A stretch of DNA of 64,000 nt from Cnuella takakiae (GTDB taxonomy: Bacteria > Bacteroidota > Bacteroidia > Chitinophagales > Chitinophagaceae). The stretch lies in assembly GCF_001953305.1 (NCBI RefSeq), contig NZ_MTFE01000010.1:421783-485782 (forward strand), in the 5' to 3' direction. Position 1 is the stretch's first letter; each line of letters starts with the position of its first letter. Position numbers and translations under genes: made by a program. The notes under the pieces were generated by a model. It was not told the origin of the DNA, searched no databases, and saw nothing but the letters and a program-made list of their open reading frames with translations. Below are positions 31,812 through 39,938 of the stretch, piece by piece.

Positions 31812-34571
31812 TCATTGCTTCAGGGGCTGTGTCAAAGGCAGGATGATGTGAAAGCTGGCACCGCTACCCTCGGTGCTTTGCGCATAGATATGGCCTTTGT
31901 GCCGTTCCACGATTTTACGGCAAAGCGAAAGCCCCAAACCTGTACCCTCGTACCTGCTGCGGGGATGCAGGCGGTGAAATACATCAAAGATCTTTTCAGC
32001 GCTTGCTTCCGAAAAGCCAATGCCATTATCGGCAACGGTGATGGTGCAGTATTCCAGGCGGGGTTGCAACTGGGGAAAAAGGCTGTACGATTCGTGTGGC
32101 AATAAACTGGCACTAATCCTGATTTCAGGAACCGCTTCGCCTTTGCAGAATTTCAATGCATTGGAAAGCAGGTTATCGAACAGCTGCTGGAGCAGTATGG
32201 GATGGCCTTCCACTTTGGGCAGGTCGCCGGTGAAAATGCGGGCACTTCGCTGGGATATCAACAGCTCCAGGTCGCTTTCCACAAGCCTTACCACTTCTAC
32301 CAGGTCCACCTCTTCCAGTTCCTCGCTTTCTCCACCCAGTATGGAGTAGTTGAGGATGCCGTCTACCATCGAGGACATCCTTTTGGCGGCATCCATGATC
32401 TTTTGCAGCAATAGCTGTTGCGGCTCCTCCATTCCGGTGGCCTTGTTCCGCAGCTGGTCGCTGAATACTTTAATTTTTCGGAGCGGCTCTTTCAGGTCGT
32501 GCGATACCACGTGGGCAAAATGCTGGAGGTCTTCGTTGGAGCGTTGCAGCGATGCGTTGAGGCGGATGTATTCTTTTGTGCGGCGCTGCACAGCTTCTTC
32601 CAAAGCCTCGGCCATATTGCGGGTATCGTGAATATCGGTGCCGGTACCCAGCCATTTGATGATGTTTCCCTGTTCGTCGCGCAGGGGCAGGGCCCTACCC
32701 AGCACCCAACGGTACTGCCTGCTGGGCGCATGCAGCCAGCGGTATTCTATTTCGAACACCTTACCCGAACGCACGGCTTCAAACCATAGGTCGAGGCAAT
32801 GCTGGCGGTCCTGTGGGTGAATAGAAGCCAGCCAGGTTGCTTCGTCCAGGCATTCCAAACTATTGCCGGTAAACTCAAAATAGATGCGGTTGCAGTAATC
32901 CAGTTGCCCATCGGGGTTGGCCGTCCACACGGCTTGTGGGCTGGAGTCGGCCAGCTGGCGGAAGCGGGCCTCGCTTTCCTGCAGGCTTAGTTCTGCCAGT
33001 TTCCGGTTGGTGATATCTGCCGAGGAAGCAACATAACCTGCAAAAGCACCCGATGTATCGAAATAAGGTTTTGCCTCGGTATAAATCCAGCGCTGGCTGC
33101 CATGGGCACCCAGGAGGCGGTGTTCGGCGGCAAAGGGCTGGCGGCTTTCAAAAGCGATAGTGAAAGATTGCAGGATGCCTTCCTGCTCTTCAGGCGCCGT
33201 GGCATACAGGCAGCCCTCCTGCTGGAGGGTTTCGAAGCGCATCCCTGTCCAATCCAGCCAGGTTTGGTTGGCAAAAACAGGCATACCGTTTCCGTTGGTC
33301 ATCCACAAACCCACCGGCGATGCGTTGGTGATGGTGCGCAGCTTTTGCTCCGAAGCTTCTATAAGGGCAGCACCTTCCACGGCACTGGTTACATCCTGCG
33401 CTGTACCCACAAAGCGGGCGGGTTTGCCTTCGGCGTCCAGGAATATGCGGCCAAGGGCACGCATCCATTTTACCTGGCCATTGGGGCACAGTACCCGGAA
33501 GGTTGTTTCATACTCTGTATTTTCCGCACGGCCCTCCATCAGGCGGTGGTTCATTTCCAGCACCCACTCGCGGTCGTCGGGGTGGATACCGTCGGCAAAA
33601 TGCTGAAAGGTAAAACGGGTATCGGCATCCAGTCCATAGATGGTATTGAGCAGGGGCGAGCTGGTGAGTACACCTGCTTTCAGATCGTTGTGCCACCAGG
33701 CCATGCCGGTAGCTTCGCTTGCCAGGCGCAGTTTTTCTTCCTTGTACCGCAGTTCTTCAAAGGCCTGCTTTTCGGCCGTTTGGTCCAGTATGGTACCCAG
33801 CACCCGGTAGCGCTGGCCCTGTTCGTTTACATATACCCTGCCCAGGTTGGCATACCAGCGCACCTGCCCGCCGCTCAGCACCACCCGGAAATTGTTGCGA
33901 TAGGTAAGCGGCGAGTTGGGATTGGAGATGAAGTTTACATTATTGAGCGATACCGCCTCCCGATCTTCGGGATGTACTTTGCTGATAAAGTCGGTAAAGC
34001 CAAAGGGTTCACCGGGCGCCAGTTCGTACAGCTCCCGTGCCTTATCGTTCACCACGGTGGTGTCGGTAACGACGTCATAATCAAAAATGCCCAGTTCGGC
34101 AGCGGTTACGGCCAGATTCAGTCTTTCCTCCTGCTGTACCAGGTTGTTTTCCAGTTCTTTCTTTTCGTTGATATTGGTACAAATGGCCAGTACATACAGG
34201 GCCTCGCCCATGGCGTCGAGCAACACGGAAGGCTGGCCCAAAAACCATTGGTACTGCCCGTCTTGCTGGCGTACCCTGAACTCGAAAGGCGGCAGCCCTG
34301 CGGAAGAGGGCTGGTCAAATAAAACTGCCGCTGCCCGCTGGTCGGCGGGATGAATATAAAGACGCCAGTTTTTCAGCAATGCGTCTTTGCTGGGAGCACC
34401 GGTACCCTGCAGCCATGTTTTGTTGGCAAAAATCAGCTTGCCTTCGAGGCTGAGCAGGGTTACAGGAAAAGGAAAAGAATCGGCTACCCGACGCAGTGTG
34501 GCCAGGTCCTGTGCTCCTGCCAGGGAGTGCTGGGCCAAACCAGCATTAAATTGGAGAAGGGGTTTGCTCAT
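31812..34571 (-). CDS. Soluble sensor histidine kinase with about five PAS domains
   Basis: 919 aa from ATG 34571. Five successive PAS/PAC units (about 20-140, 141-265, 275-400, 410-535, 545-665), each with the W..G....D.G linker-type PAC motif. A short coiled coil precedes HisKA with the H-box FAHVVSHDLKEPLRKIK (~690). The HATPase has N-box LFDNLLSNALKFC, G1 DNGIGF and G2 GTGLGLSLC. No membrane segment or signal peptide, so it is cytoplasmic. No response regulator lies next to it (an orphan kinase). The PAS ligands are unknown. Confidence 0.92.
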   Translation of the reverse strand: MSKPLLQFNAGLAQHSLAGAQDLATLRRVADSFPFPVTLLSLEGKLIFANKTWLQGTGAPSKDALLKNWRLYIHPADQRAAAVLFDQPSSAGLPPFEFRVRQQDGQYQWFLGQPSVLLDAMGEALYVLAICTNINEKKELENNLVQQEERLNLAVTAAELGIFDYDVVTDTTVVNDKARELYELAPGEPFGFTDFISKVHPEDREAVSLNNVNFISNPNSPLTYRNNFRVVLSGGQVRWYANLGRVYVNEQGQRYRVLGTILDQTAEKQAFEELRYKEEKLRLASEATGMAWWHNDLKAGVLTSSPLLNTIYGLDADTRFTFQHFADGIHPDDREWVLEMNHRLMEGRAENTEYETTFRVLCPNGQVKWMRALGRIFLDAEGKPARFVGTAQDVTSAVEGAALIEASEQKLRTITNASPVGLWMTNGNGMPVFANQTWLDWTGMRFETLQQEGCLYATAPEEQEGILQSFTIAFESRQPFAAEHRLLGAHGSQRWIYTEAKPYFDTSGAFAGYVASSADITNRKLAELSLQESEARFRQLADSSPQAVWTANPDGQLDYCNRIYFEFTGNSLECLDEATWLASIHPQDRQHCLDLWFEAVRSGKVFEIEYRWLHAPSRQYRWVLGRALPLRDEQGNIIKWLGTGTDIHDTRNMAEALEEAVQRRTKEYIRLNASLQRSNEDLQHFAHVVSHDLKEPLRKIKVFSDQLRNKATGMEEPQQLLLQKIMDAAKRMSSMVDGILNYSILGGESEELEEVDLVEVVRLVESDLELLISQRSARIFTGDLPKVEGHPILLQQLFDNLLSNALKFCKGEAVPEIRISASLLPHESYSLFPQLQPRLEYCTITVADNGIGFSEASAEKIFDVFHRLHPRSRYEGTGLGLSLCRKIVERHKGHIYAQSTEGSGASFHIILPLTQPLKQ

Positions 34572-34697
34572 TACAGTGTTTCCTGCCGCCAACAAACTGC
34601 AGGCTGTGCCGAAGTTACTCCAGTACCAAGGGACGCACTGTAGAACAAGCTTGCTTGTTGGTTAAGCGCTAACACCTATATCCTTTAGCATAAAAAA

Positions 34698-34732
34698 GCG
34701 CATTGCGGTCCTTTTCAGGAACTGCAATGCGC
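34698..34732 (-). terminator. Rho-independent terminator of obgE
   Basis: Imperfect stem GCGCATTGC...GCAATGCGC with the additional GTCC/AGGA pairs (34698-34732), followed on the minus strand by a run of T (34692-34697). It lies 54 bp past the obgE stop. Confidence 0.8.
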
Positions 34733-34786
34733 CCATGGTGTAATTGTGTTTACTGATCTTGTTTTTCCAAACTAATGCTGGCACAA

Positions 34787-35800
34787 TCAGGCTTCCTGGT
34801 CAGCGTTTTCCTGCTCCAGCGCATGCCACAACATGTCCTTGAGTTGCTGGATATTTTTACCGGCTACCGAAGAAATGAAGATGCTCGGGATTTCCCGGGG
34901 CAGCTCGGATTTGATGGCGTCCATCAGCTCCTGATCCAGCATATCGCTTTTGGAAATGCCAATGATGAACCGCTTGTGCAGCAATTCGGGATTATATTCT
35001 TCCAGCTCGTTCATTAGGATGTCGAACTCCTTGCGGTGATCCTTGCTGTCGGCAGGAATCAGGAAGAGCAAAATGGGATTGCGTTCAATATGCCTTAGGA
35101 AGCGGTGTCCAAGCCCCTTTCCTTCGGCAGCACCCTCAATGATGCCGGGCAGGTCGGCGATACAAAAGCTCCTGTTGTCGCGGTACTCCACGATGCCCAG
35201 GTTGGGCGTGATGGTTGTAAAAGCGTAATCGGCGATTTTGGGTTTGGCGGCGGTCATCACCGACAGCAGGGTTGATTTGCCCGCATTGGGAAAACCTACC
35301 AGGCCCACATCGGCCAGCACCTTTAGTTCAAGCACTTTCCAGCCTTCAATGCCGGGCATACCGGGCTGGCAGTATTCGGGCGCCTGGTTGGTGGGTGTTT
35401 TAAAATGGGTATTGCCCAATCCCCCCTTACCACCTGGCAGCCACACTACCTCTTCGCCGTGGTGGAGCACCTCGGCTTCTTTTTCACCTGTTTCTTCGTC
35501 AAAAGCAATGGTGCCAAGGGGCACTTCCAGGATGATGTCTTCGCCATCGCTGCCGGTGCGGTTGCCATCGCTGCCCCTTTCGCCGTTTTCGGCCAGTACG
35601 TTTTTGTGGTAGCGCATGTGCACCAGGGTCCACAGGTTGCGGTTGCCCCGCAGGATGATATGCCCGCCCCGGCCGCCATCGCCCCCGTCGGGGCCGCCAT
35701 AAGCCGTGAGCTTATCCCTGCGGAAATGCTTGATACCCGCACCGCCATGGCCACTGCGGCAGTATACCCGTATCTGATCAACAAAATTGCTTCTTTCCAA
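34787..35800 (-). CDS. obgE: GTPase ObgE/CgtA
   Basis: 337 aa. Glycine-rich Obg fold at the N-terminus (SGHGGAGIKHFRRDK, GGPDGGDGGRGGHII), then the G domain with P-loop GFPNAGKSTLL (~167-177), DLPGIIEGAAEGKGLG (G3), SKSD (G4) and SSVAGK (G5). ObgE binds the 50S subunit and acts in ribosome maturation and stress control. The start codon is TTG at 35800, since this gives MERSNFVDQIRVYCRSG, the canonical N-terminus. There is no C-terminal OCT extension. A -7 box lies 23 bases upstream and a terminator downstream. Confidence 0.96.
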   Translation of the reverse strand: MERSNFVDQIRVYCRSGHGGAGIKHFRRDKLTAYGGPDGGDGGRGGHIILRGNRNLWTLVHMRYHKNVLAENGERGSDGNRTGSDGEDIILEVPLGTIAFDEETGEKEAEVLHHGEEVVWLPGGKGGLGNTHFKTPTNQAPEYCQPGMPGIEGWKVLELKVLADVGLVGFPNAGKSTLLSVMTAAKPKIADYAFTTITPNLGIVEYRDNRSFCIADLPGIIEGAAEGKGLGHRFLRHIERNPILLFLIPADSKDHRKEFDILMNELEEYNPELLHKRFIIGISKSDMLDQELMDAIKSELPREIPSIFISSVAGKNIQQLKDMLWHALEQENADQEA

Positions 35801-35823
35801 GCTGGTGTTTTTTGAATAAGCTG

Positions 35824-35831
35824 CAAAGATA
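35824..35831 (-). promoter_or_regulatory. -7 box for obgE
   Basis: TATCTTTG on the minus strand, 23 bases upstream of the TTG start of obgE, fits TAnnTTTG. Confidence 0.55.
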
Positions 35832-35846
35832 ACCCGCAGAAAATAG

Positions 35847-36066
35847 TTTGGGGTTTGGAGTTTGGGGTTAGGGGTTAGGCGTTTGGGGTTAGGCGTTTGG
35901 GGTTGGGTGTTTGGGGTTGCAGTTTTTGGTTTTTTGTTTTTGGTTTTTGGTGGTTAAAGACAGAAGCCTGTACAACTCAGTACAGGCTTCTGTTATGCAA
36001 GTTACTGGTTTTGCAAACAAAGTAGAACCCCAAACCCTAAACACTCAACCCCAAACTCAAAACCTC
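35847..36066. repeat. Inverted 'GTTTGGGGTT' word repeat around a hairpin
   Basis: Left arm 35847-35949 is a run of GTTTGGGGTT/AGGCGTTTGGGGTT/TTTTTGG words. Right arm 36023-36066 (AACCCCAAACCC, TAAACACTCAACCCCAAACTC) is its partial reverse complement. A perfect hairpin stands between them (35961-35992). It separates the T9SS protein gene from the obgE promoter, both on the minus strand. Confidence 0.75.
35961..35992 (-). terminator. Hairpin behind the T9SS protein gene
   Basis: Perfect 13-bp inverted repeat CAGAAGCCTGTAC / GTACAGGCTTCTG with a 6-base loop, inside the word repeat. Probably the terminator of the gene at 36065-37297. Confidence 0.65.
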
Positions 36067-37297
36067 ACTGCACAACCAATTTTTCTTCATGCGCCAGCTT
36101 GCGGTTGCGGTCGGTGACGCGAACAAGGTAAACAGCCTTTGCATGGGGCAGGGTTAGGGTTTGGGTCTGCCCTTCAAAGGCTATGCTGATGCGGCGGCTT
36201 TGCACCGGGCGGCCCAGCACATCCACCAGGTCAATATTGTAATCGCCGGGTGCCACTTTATGAAACTGAAGGGTGATGGCACCGCCTGTAGCCGGGTTGG
36301 GATAGAGCTGTATGTTGCGGGTAGCACGGCTTGCGGGTGTTTTGATCGACGTAAGGGTAGCAGGTGCAGGCTTCACCTGCAGGTAATTGCTATTGGCCAG
36401 GTCGGAACTGCGGAAAACATTATTACCGTTGGAAGGTGTTGCCTTCCAGCTTTGCGGGTCCACGCGGTAGTAGTCGCTTTCATCCACGCCGCTGCTCACC
36501 AGCAGGCGGCCTTCATCATCCACAACGGCGCCATTTACCGTAAACTTTTCGGGCAGCCCGCTGATGCTGCCCAGGTAGGTAGCCAGCCTGTTGGCAGGCG
36601 TTACTTTGAACACATGGTTTCGGGCGGTGATGATGTACAGATTGCCGGCATCATCGGCAATCATATCGCCCCCATAACCGGTACAGGCCGAATGAATGGA
36701 AATGTTTTTATTTTCCGGTGCATCAATAAGGCCGCCCATCTGCTCAATCGCTGGTTTTTTACCCGAAGTAAAACGGGCCATATGCGCACCATCGTTGGTG
36801 ATGGCATAGCCCACGCCATCAGGCGTAATCACCATGCGGGTAACCACCTTACCGCCATCTGGCTGTCGCAGGTCGTGGGTCATCAGCAACTGGTCGGTGA
36901 TATAAAAGAGTTTATTGGTACGCAGGTCGAGGTAGCGCAACTGGCCCACAAACATGGGCGTGAAATACAGCCGCTGGTGCGGTTTGTCATAAGCCATGGC
37001 CGCCACCCCCGTAACGAAGGGCTGGCTATACACCTGCTGCCCGGCTTTTTGCGCTACCGCAACATAAGGCTGCTTGGTTTGGGCATCAAAAGCTTCAAGT
37101 TGCACACTGGCGCCATCAAACAAAAAATCGGTGTAAGTGCCGCTACGGAAATCAAAGCGACGGATCTTGCTCCAGTCGCCACTCTGCCGGTCCACGCCGG
37201 TAATGGCATAGGCAAATTGATCTTTCTGGGCTTGTGCATCAAACAGGGCGCAGCAGGCTGCCACCGAAAAGATAGCCGAAAGGAGAGCTCTTTTCAT
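36065..37297 (-). CDS. Secreted protein with C-terminal T9SS type A sorting domain
   Basis: 410 aa. Signal peptide MKRALLSAIFSVAACCALFDAQAQ; two upstream Met at 37315 and beyond are possible starts. The body (FAYAITGVDRQSGDWSKIRRFDF, YVAVAQKAGQQVYSQPF, TNDGAHMARF, GNLYIITARNHVFKV, VVDDEGRLLVSSG) looks like a beta-propeller of 40-50 residue blades. The last ~80 residues are a type IX secretion sorting domain (IQLYPNPATGGAITLQF, VDVLGRPVQSR, AKAVYLVRVTD...EEKLVVQ). Export and surface anchoring follow from this domain; the ligand or activity of the propeller is unknown. Confidence 0.88.
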   Translation of the reverse strand: MKRALLSAIFSVAACCALFDAQAQKDQFAYAITGVDRQSGDWSKIRRFDFRSGTYTDFLFDGASVQLEAFDAQTKQPYVAVAQKAGQQVYSQPFVTGVAAMAYDKPHQRLYFTPMFVGQLRYLDLRTNKLFYITDQLLMTHDLRQPDGGKVVTRMVITPDGVGYAITNDGAHMARFTSGKKPAIEQMGGLIDAPENKNISIHSACTGYGGDMIADDAGNLYIITARNHVFKVTPANRLATYLGSISGLPEKFTVNGAVVDDEGRLLVSSGVDESDYYRVDPQSWKATPSNGNNVFRSSDLANSNYLQVKPAPATLTSIKTPASRATRNIQLYPNPATGGAITLQFHKVAPGDYNIDLVDVLGRPVQSRRISIAFEGQTQTLTLPHAKAVYLVRVTDRNRKLAHEEKLVVQ

Positions 37298-37485
37298 AGC
37301 TTGGTTTTTTAGCATAAAATGGTGGGAGATGATACTACAAGTTAATATAAAATTCAGCCTGCTCATAGTACTGCAAACCACGAAAGAACAGGAAGACGCC
37401 GGATACGGTATTCTAGATTTCGGTAGCGGCTCACAGCAGCATGCATTCTACTGAAACAAACTGCTGAAATCCGAGATCTGCGCCT

Positions 37486-38079
37486 TTATGAAAGCTTTTT
37501 AAATACTTGATAGTCCACCACCCGCAACGGCTGCTGCGTTTGGGCTTCGTTGAGGGGCTCGCAAGGTTGCAACGTTTCGTAGCACCATTGGGGCAGTTGC
37601 TGGTACAGGCGGGTGCCTTCCGTTTTCCAGGCCATCATTTCATCGCTCACTTCGCGGATGATGCGTGCCGGGTTACCTGCCAGCAGGGAGCGGCGCGGTA
37701 TGCGCTGACCGCCTTTTACAAAAGCCAGTGCTCCGACTATGCATTCGGCTTCCAGCACCACTTCATCCATGATCACCGCGTTCATGCCCACCAGGCAGTT
37801 GGGGCCAATGGTAGCACCATGGATGATGGCACCATGGCCAATATGTGCCCCTTGCTGCAGTAACACGGTTACGCCGGGAAACATATGAATAGTACAGTTT
37901 TCCTGCACGTTGCAACCGTCTTCGATGATGATGGCGCCCCAGTCGCCGCGGATGGCCGCACCGGGCCCGATGTATACATCGCGGCCAATGGTGACATTGC
38001 CGGTAACGGTGGCTTGGGGATGTACGAAAGCGGAAGGATGCACCACAGGCTTGATGCCGTTAAATTGGTAGAAGGGCAT
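37486..38079 (-). CDS. PaaY-like / gamma-carbonic anhydrase family hexapeptide protein
   Basis: 197 aa left-handed beta-helix protein with repeated hexapeptide turns (VHPQATVTGNVTIGRDVYIGPGAAIRGDWG, IGPNCLVGMNAVIMDEVV). The zinc-site histidines of gamma-carbonic anhydrases are visible as IHMF and AHIGHGAIIHG. The C-terminal extension (GTRLYQQLPQWCYETL) is that of the PaaY/CaiE branch. PaaY proteins are thioesterase-like accessories in phenylacetate degradation, and the PaaI- and PaaG-like genes nearby fit this. The symbol paaY is probable, not certain. Confidence 0.8.
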   Translation of the reverse strand: MPFYQFNGIKPVVHPSAFVHPQATVTGNVTIGRDVYIGPGAAIRGDWGAIIIEDGCNVQENCTIHMFPGVTVLLQQGAHIGHGAIIHGATIGPNCLVGMNAVIMDEVVLEAECIVGALAFVKGGQRIPRRSLLAGNPARIIREVSDEMMAWKTEGTRLYQQLPQWCYETLQPCEPLNEAQTQQPLRVVDYQVFKKLS

Positions 38080-38102
38080 GGTTGAAGTTAAAGGTTCTTG
38101 TC

Positions 38103-38133
38103 AACCTATAAGGTCTTGAAGACCTTATAGGTT
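38103..38133. repeat. REP-like palindrome, left of RAYT
   Basis: Perfect 15-bp arms AACCTATAAGGTCTT (38103-38117) and AAGACCTTATAGGTT (38119-38133), single-base loop. It lies 23 bp upstream of the PaaY-like start and 47 bp upstream of the transposase start. Confidence 0.9.
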
Positions 38134-38180
38134 TAAACCCGGCAGCTTGCAAAAGCTCAGCCGGCTTTGTACCTTATTAT

Positions 38181-38810
38181 ATGGGCAATATTGACTACCA
38201 CATAGCGTTGCAGCCCGATGGCATCTACCATGTTCTGAACCGGGCTAACGGCAACGAACATTTGTTTTACAATGATGAAAACCGACATTTTTTCCTGCGT
38301 AAGTTTCAATTGCATGTAGGACCTGTTGCCGACCTGTATGCCTGGTGCTTATTACCCAATCATTTTCATTTGTTGATACAGGTGAAACCCGAGCTGAAAA
38401 TTGCTGCGCACCAGCAACAGGTGAAAAGTGGATTCAGGCAAGCGGCCACCAATCCTTTATCCAACTTTATTATGGAACGCTTTTCCAATTGGCTAAATGC
38501 CTATTCTAAAGCTTTCAATAAGATGTACAGCCGGAAAGGCAGCTTGTTTACCGACTACTTAAGGCGTATTGCAATAACCAACGATCAACAGCTAGCAGCA
38601 ACGCTGTTCTACATCCACCGCAACCCTGTTCATCATGGTTGTTGTCAGCACCTGGATAGTTGGGATTGGAGTTCTTACCAGGAGTACCAAAACCGGCAGT
38701 ATGTGTTGATATCACCTGCTTTTGTGCAACAGTTCTTTGGCACTTTGGGAGCATTTAAAAAGTTTCACAGCCAACCTGTGTATTTGAAAGAAGCCAAGGT
38801 AGTAGAATAA
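38181..38810 (+). CDS. REP-associated tyrosine transposase (RAYT, Y1/HUH nuclease)
   Basis: 209 aa of the IS200-like Y1 transposase superfamily. N-terminal GIYHVLNRANGNEHLFYNDENRHFFLRKF, HUH motif in LLPNHFHLLIQV (~63-74), and the catalytic Tyr region LFYIHRNPVHHG (~152-163). Domesticated members (RAYTs) act on palindromic REP sequences rather than on IS ends. Perfect palindromes stand 47 bp upstream and 10 bp downstream, as expected for a RAYT with its target repeats. The gene is intact, with no IS-like ends. It sits between the PaaY-like and VTT genes on the opposite strand. Confidence 0.88.
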   Translation: MGNIDYHIALQPDGIYHVLNRANGNEHLFYNDENRHFFLRKFQLHVGPVADLYAWCLLPNHFHLLIQVKPELKIAAHQQQVKSGFRQAATNPLSNFIMERFSNWLNAYSKAFNKMYSRKGSLFTDYLRRIAITNDQQLAATLFYIHRNPVHHGCCQHLDSWDWSSYQEYQNRQYVLISPAFVQQFFGTLGAFKKFHSQPVYLKEAKVVE

Positions 38811-38820
38811 GCTGGCTGGT

Positions 38821-38853
38821 AAACCTATAAGGTTTTAAAAACCTTATAGGTTT
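38821..38853. repeat. REP-like palindrome, right of RAYT
   Basis: Perfect 16-bp arms AAACCTATAAGGTTTT (38821-38836) and complement (38838-38853), single-base loop. It overlaps the 3' end of the VTT gene on the other strand, whose last codons and TAA come from the palindrome. Confidence 0.9.
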
Positions 38854-39398
38854 TGTGCAGGTTTCCGCTGCAGCACCCACACGATGATGCCAACTGCTGC
38901 CACACCAAGAATCAATTTCCCCTGCCATCCGAAATCAGTTACCTGCTGCACAGCAAATGCTTCAATCAACAACGCAGGTATTTTACCCAGGGAAGAAGCA
39001 AGAACAAAAAGCAACGCAGGCACTACACCCACGGCTGCGGCAAAGGTTACCAAACCCGAGGGCACAAAGGGCAGCAGGCGCAAAGAAAAGATCAGGAGAA
39101 AAGCTTCCCTGCCTTTTGCCTGTACCAGCCGCTGCGCTTTGGGAAATCGCTGCAACTGCTTGTCTGCACCTTTCTTAAATCCTTTCCGGTACAACCAAAA
39201 AGAAACAGCGGCTCCTAAAGCTTCACCCAGGAAGGAAATAAAAGTGCCGGGCCAAAATCCAAAGAACAGGATATTAGCCGCAGTAATAAATACACTGGGC
39301 AATATGCCAATAACGGCAATTGCGACATTCACCAACAGGCTGATGAACAAAGCTGCACCGGGGTTGGCCGCAAAGAGTTGGAGTAGGTCTTCCTTCAC
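38844..39398 (-). CDS. VTT-domain membrane protein (DedA/TVP38-like)
   Basis: 184 aa with about five hydrophobic segments. NILFFGFWPGTFISFLGEALGAAVSFWLYRKG (~42-73) and FSLRLLPFVPSGLVTFAAAVGVV (~105-127) match the VTT ('SNARE associated') fold with its conserved F..GR-type re-entrant region. These proteins are scramblase-like flippases. Starts with GTG at 39398, 9 bp after the PaaI-like stop. The C-terminal AQNL and TAA lie within the REP-like palindrome. Confidence 0.8.
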   Translation of the reverse strand: MKEDLLQLFAANPGAALFISLLVNVAIAVIGILPSVFITAANILFFGFWPGTFISFLGEALGAAVSFWLYRKGFKKGADKQLQRFPKAQRLVQAKGREAFLLIFSLRLLPFVPSGLVTFAAAVGVVPALLFVLASSLGKIPALLIEAFAVQQVTDFGWQGKLILGVAAVGIIVWVLQRKPAQNL

Positions 39399-39407
39399 TC
39401 CGGCAAG

Positions 39408-39830
39408 TTAAGGGATGAGCGGCTTGCCGGTACGAAAACAGGTGCCTTTGAACAGGGCCACCAGTTCGTTGTGCTGGTTCAGCACCCGCACCTGGTACAG
39501 GCCCGTACTGCGGCCATTGTGCAGCTCGGTGGCTTCGGCGGTGAGCACATCGCCGGGCTTTGTTGTTTTGGTAAAATTGATGGCAGTATCCAGCGCGAGG
39601 GAAAGGTTATTGTAATTGTTGCAGGCAAAAGCAAAGGCACTGTCGGCAAAGGAAAAAGCAATTCCGCCATGGATCACGCCAAAGCCGTTGAGCATTTCAT
39701 TGCGCAGCACCATGCTGATTTTGCTATACCCTGGTGAAATATCCAATACTTCGATGCCCAGCCAGCGGCTAAATGCATCATGCTCCAGCATATGGGCCAC
39801 TACTGCTTCCGGGGTTTGTTGCTTGATCAT
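39408..39830 (-). CDS. paaI: PaaI-like hotdog thioesterase
   Basis: 140 aa from ATG 39830. Hotdog-fold hydroxyphenylacetyl-CoA thioesterase type: GVIHGGIAFSFADSAFAFACN (His-Gly-Gly with Asp, ~62-82) and LDTAINFTKTTKPGDVLTAEATELHNGRSTGLYQV. PaaI removes dead-end CoA esters in phenylacetate catabolism. It lies 100 bp behind the PaaG-like gene on the same strand. Upstream frame to 40010 is not supported. The gap holds a CGAAATCC word repeat. Confidence 0.87.
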   Translation of the reverse strand: MIKQQTPEAVVAHMLEHDAFSRWLGIEVLDISPGYSKISMVLRNEMLNGFGVIHGGIAFSFADSAFAFACNNYNNLSLALDTAINFTKTTKPGDVLTAEATELHNGRSTGLYQVRVLNQHNELVALFKGTCFRTGKPLIP

Positions 39831-39835
39831 GAGTG

Positions 39836-39938
39836 CAATTTCGGATTTTAGATTGCGGATTTCGGCAGTTGTTGAATGAAGAAGACCTTCAGCTGTATTA
39901 AACTTCCAAAATCCCACATTCGAAATATCCTCATTCGC
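39836..39938. repeat. 'CCGAAATCCGCAAT' word repeat between paa-like genes
   Basis: Left run 39836-39866 (ATTTCGGATTTTAG, GATTGCGGATTTCGG) and right run 39905-39932 (CCAAAATCCCACATTCGAAA) are partial reverse complements. A similar CGAAATCCGAAATCGC run is at 43390-43412. Confidence 0.5.

Noticed and set aside
38103-38853. A complete IS200/IS605 insertion sequence
   Set aside because: The protein fits RAYT better. The flanking palindromes are symmetric and also occur alone elsewhere. There is no second gene and no typical subterminal IS200 hairpin arrangement that I can define.
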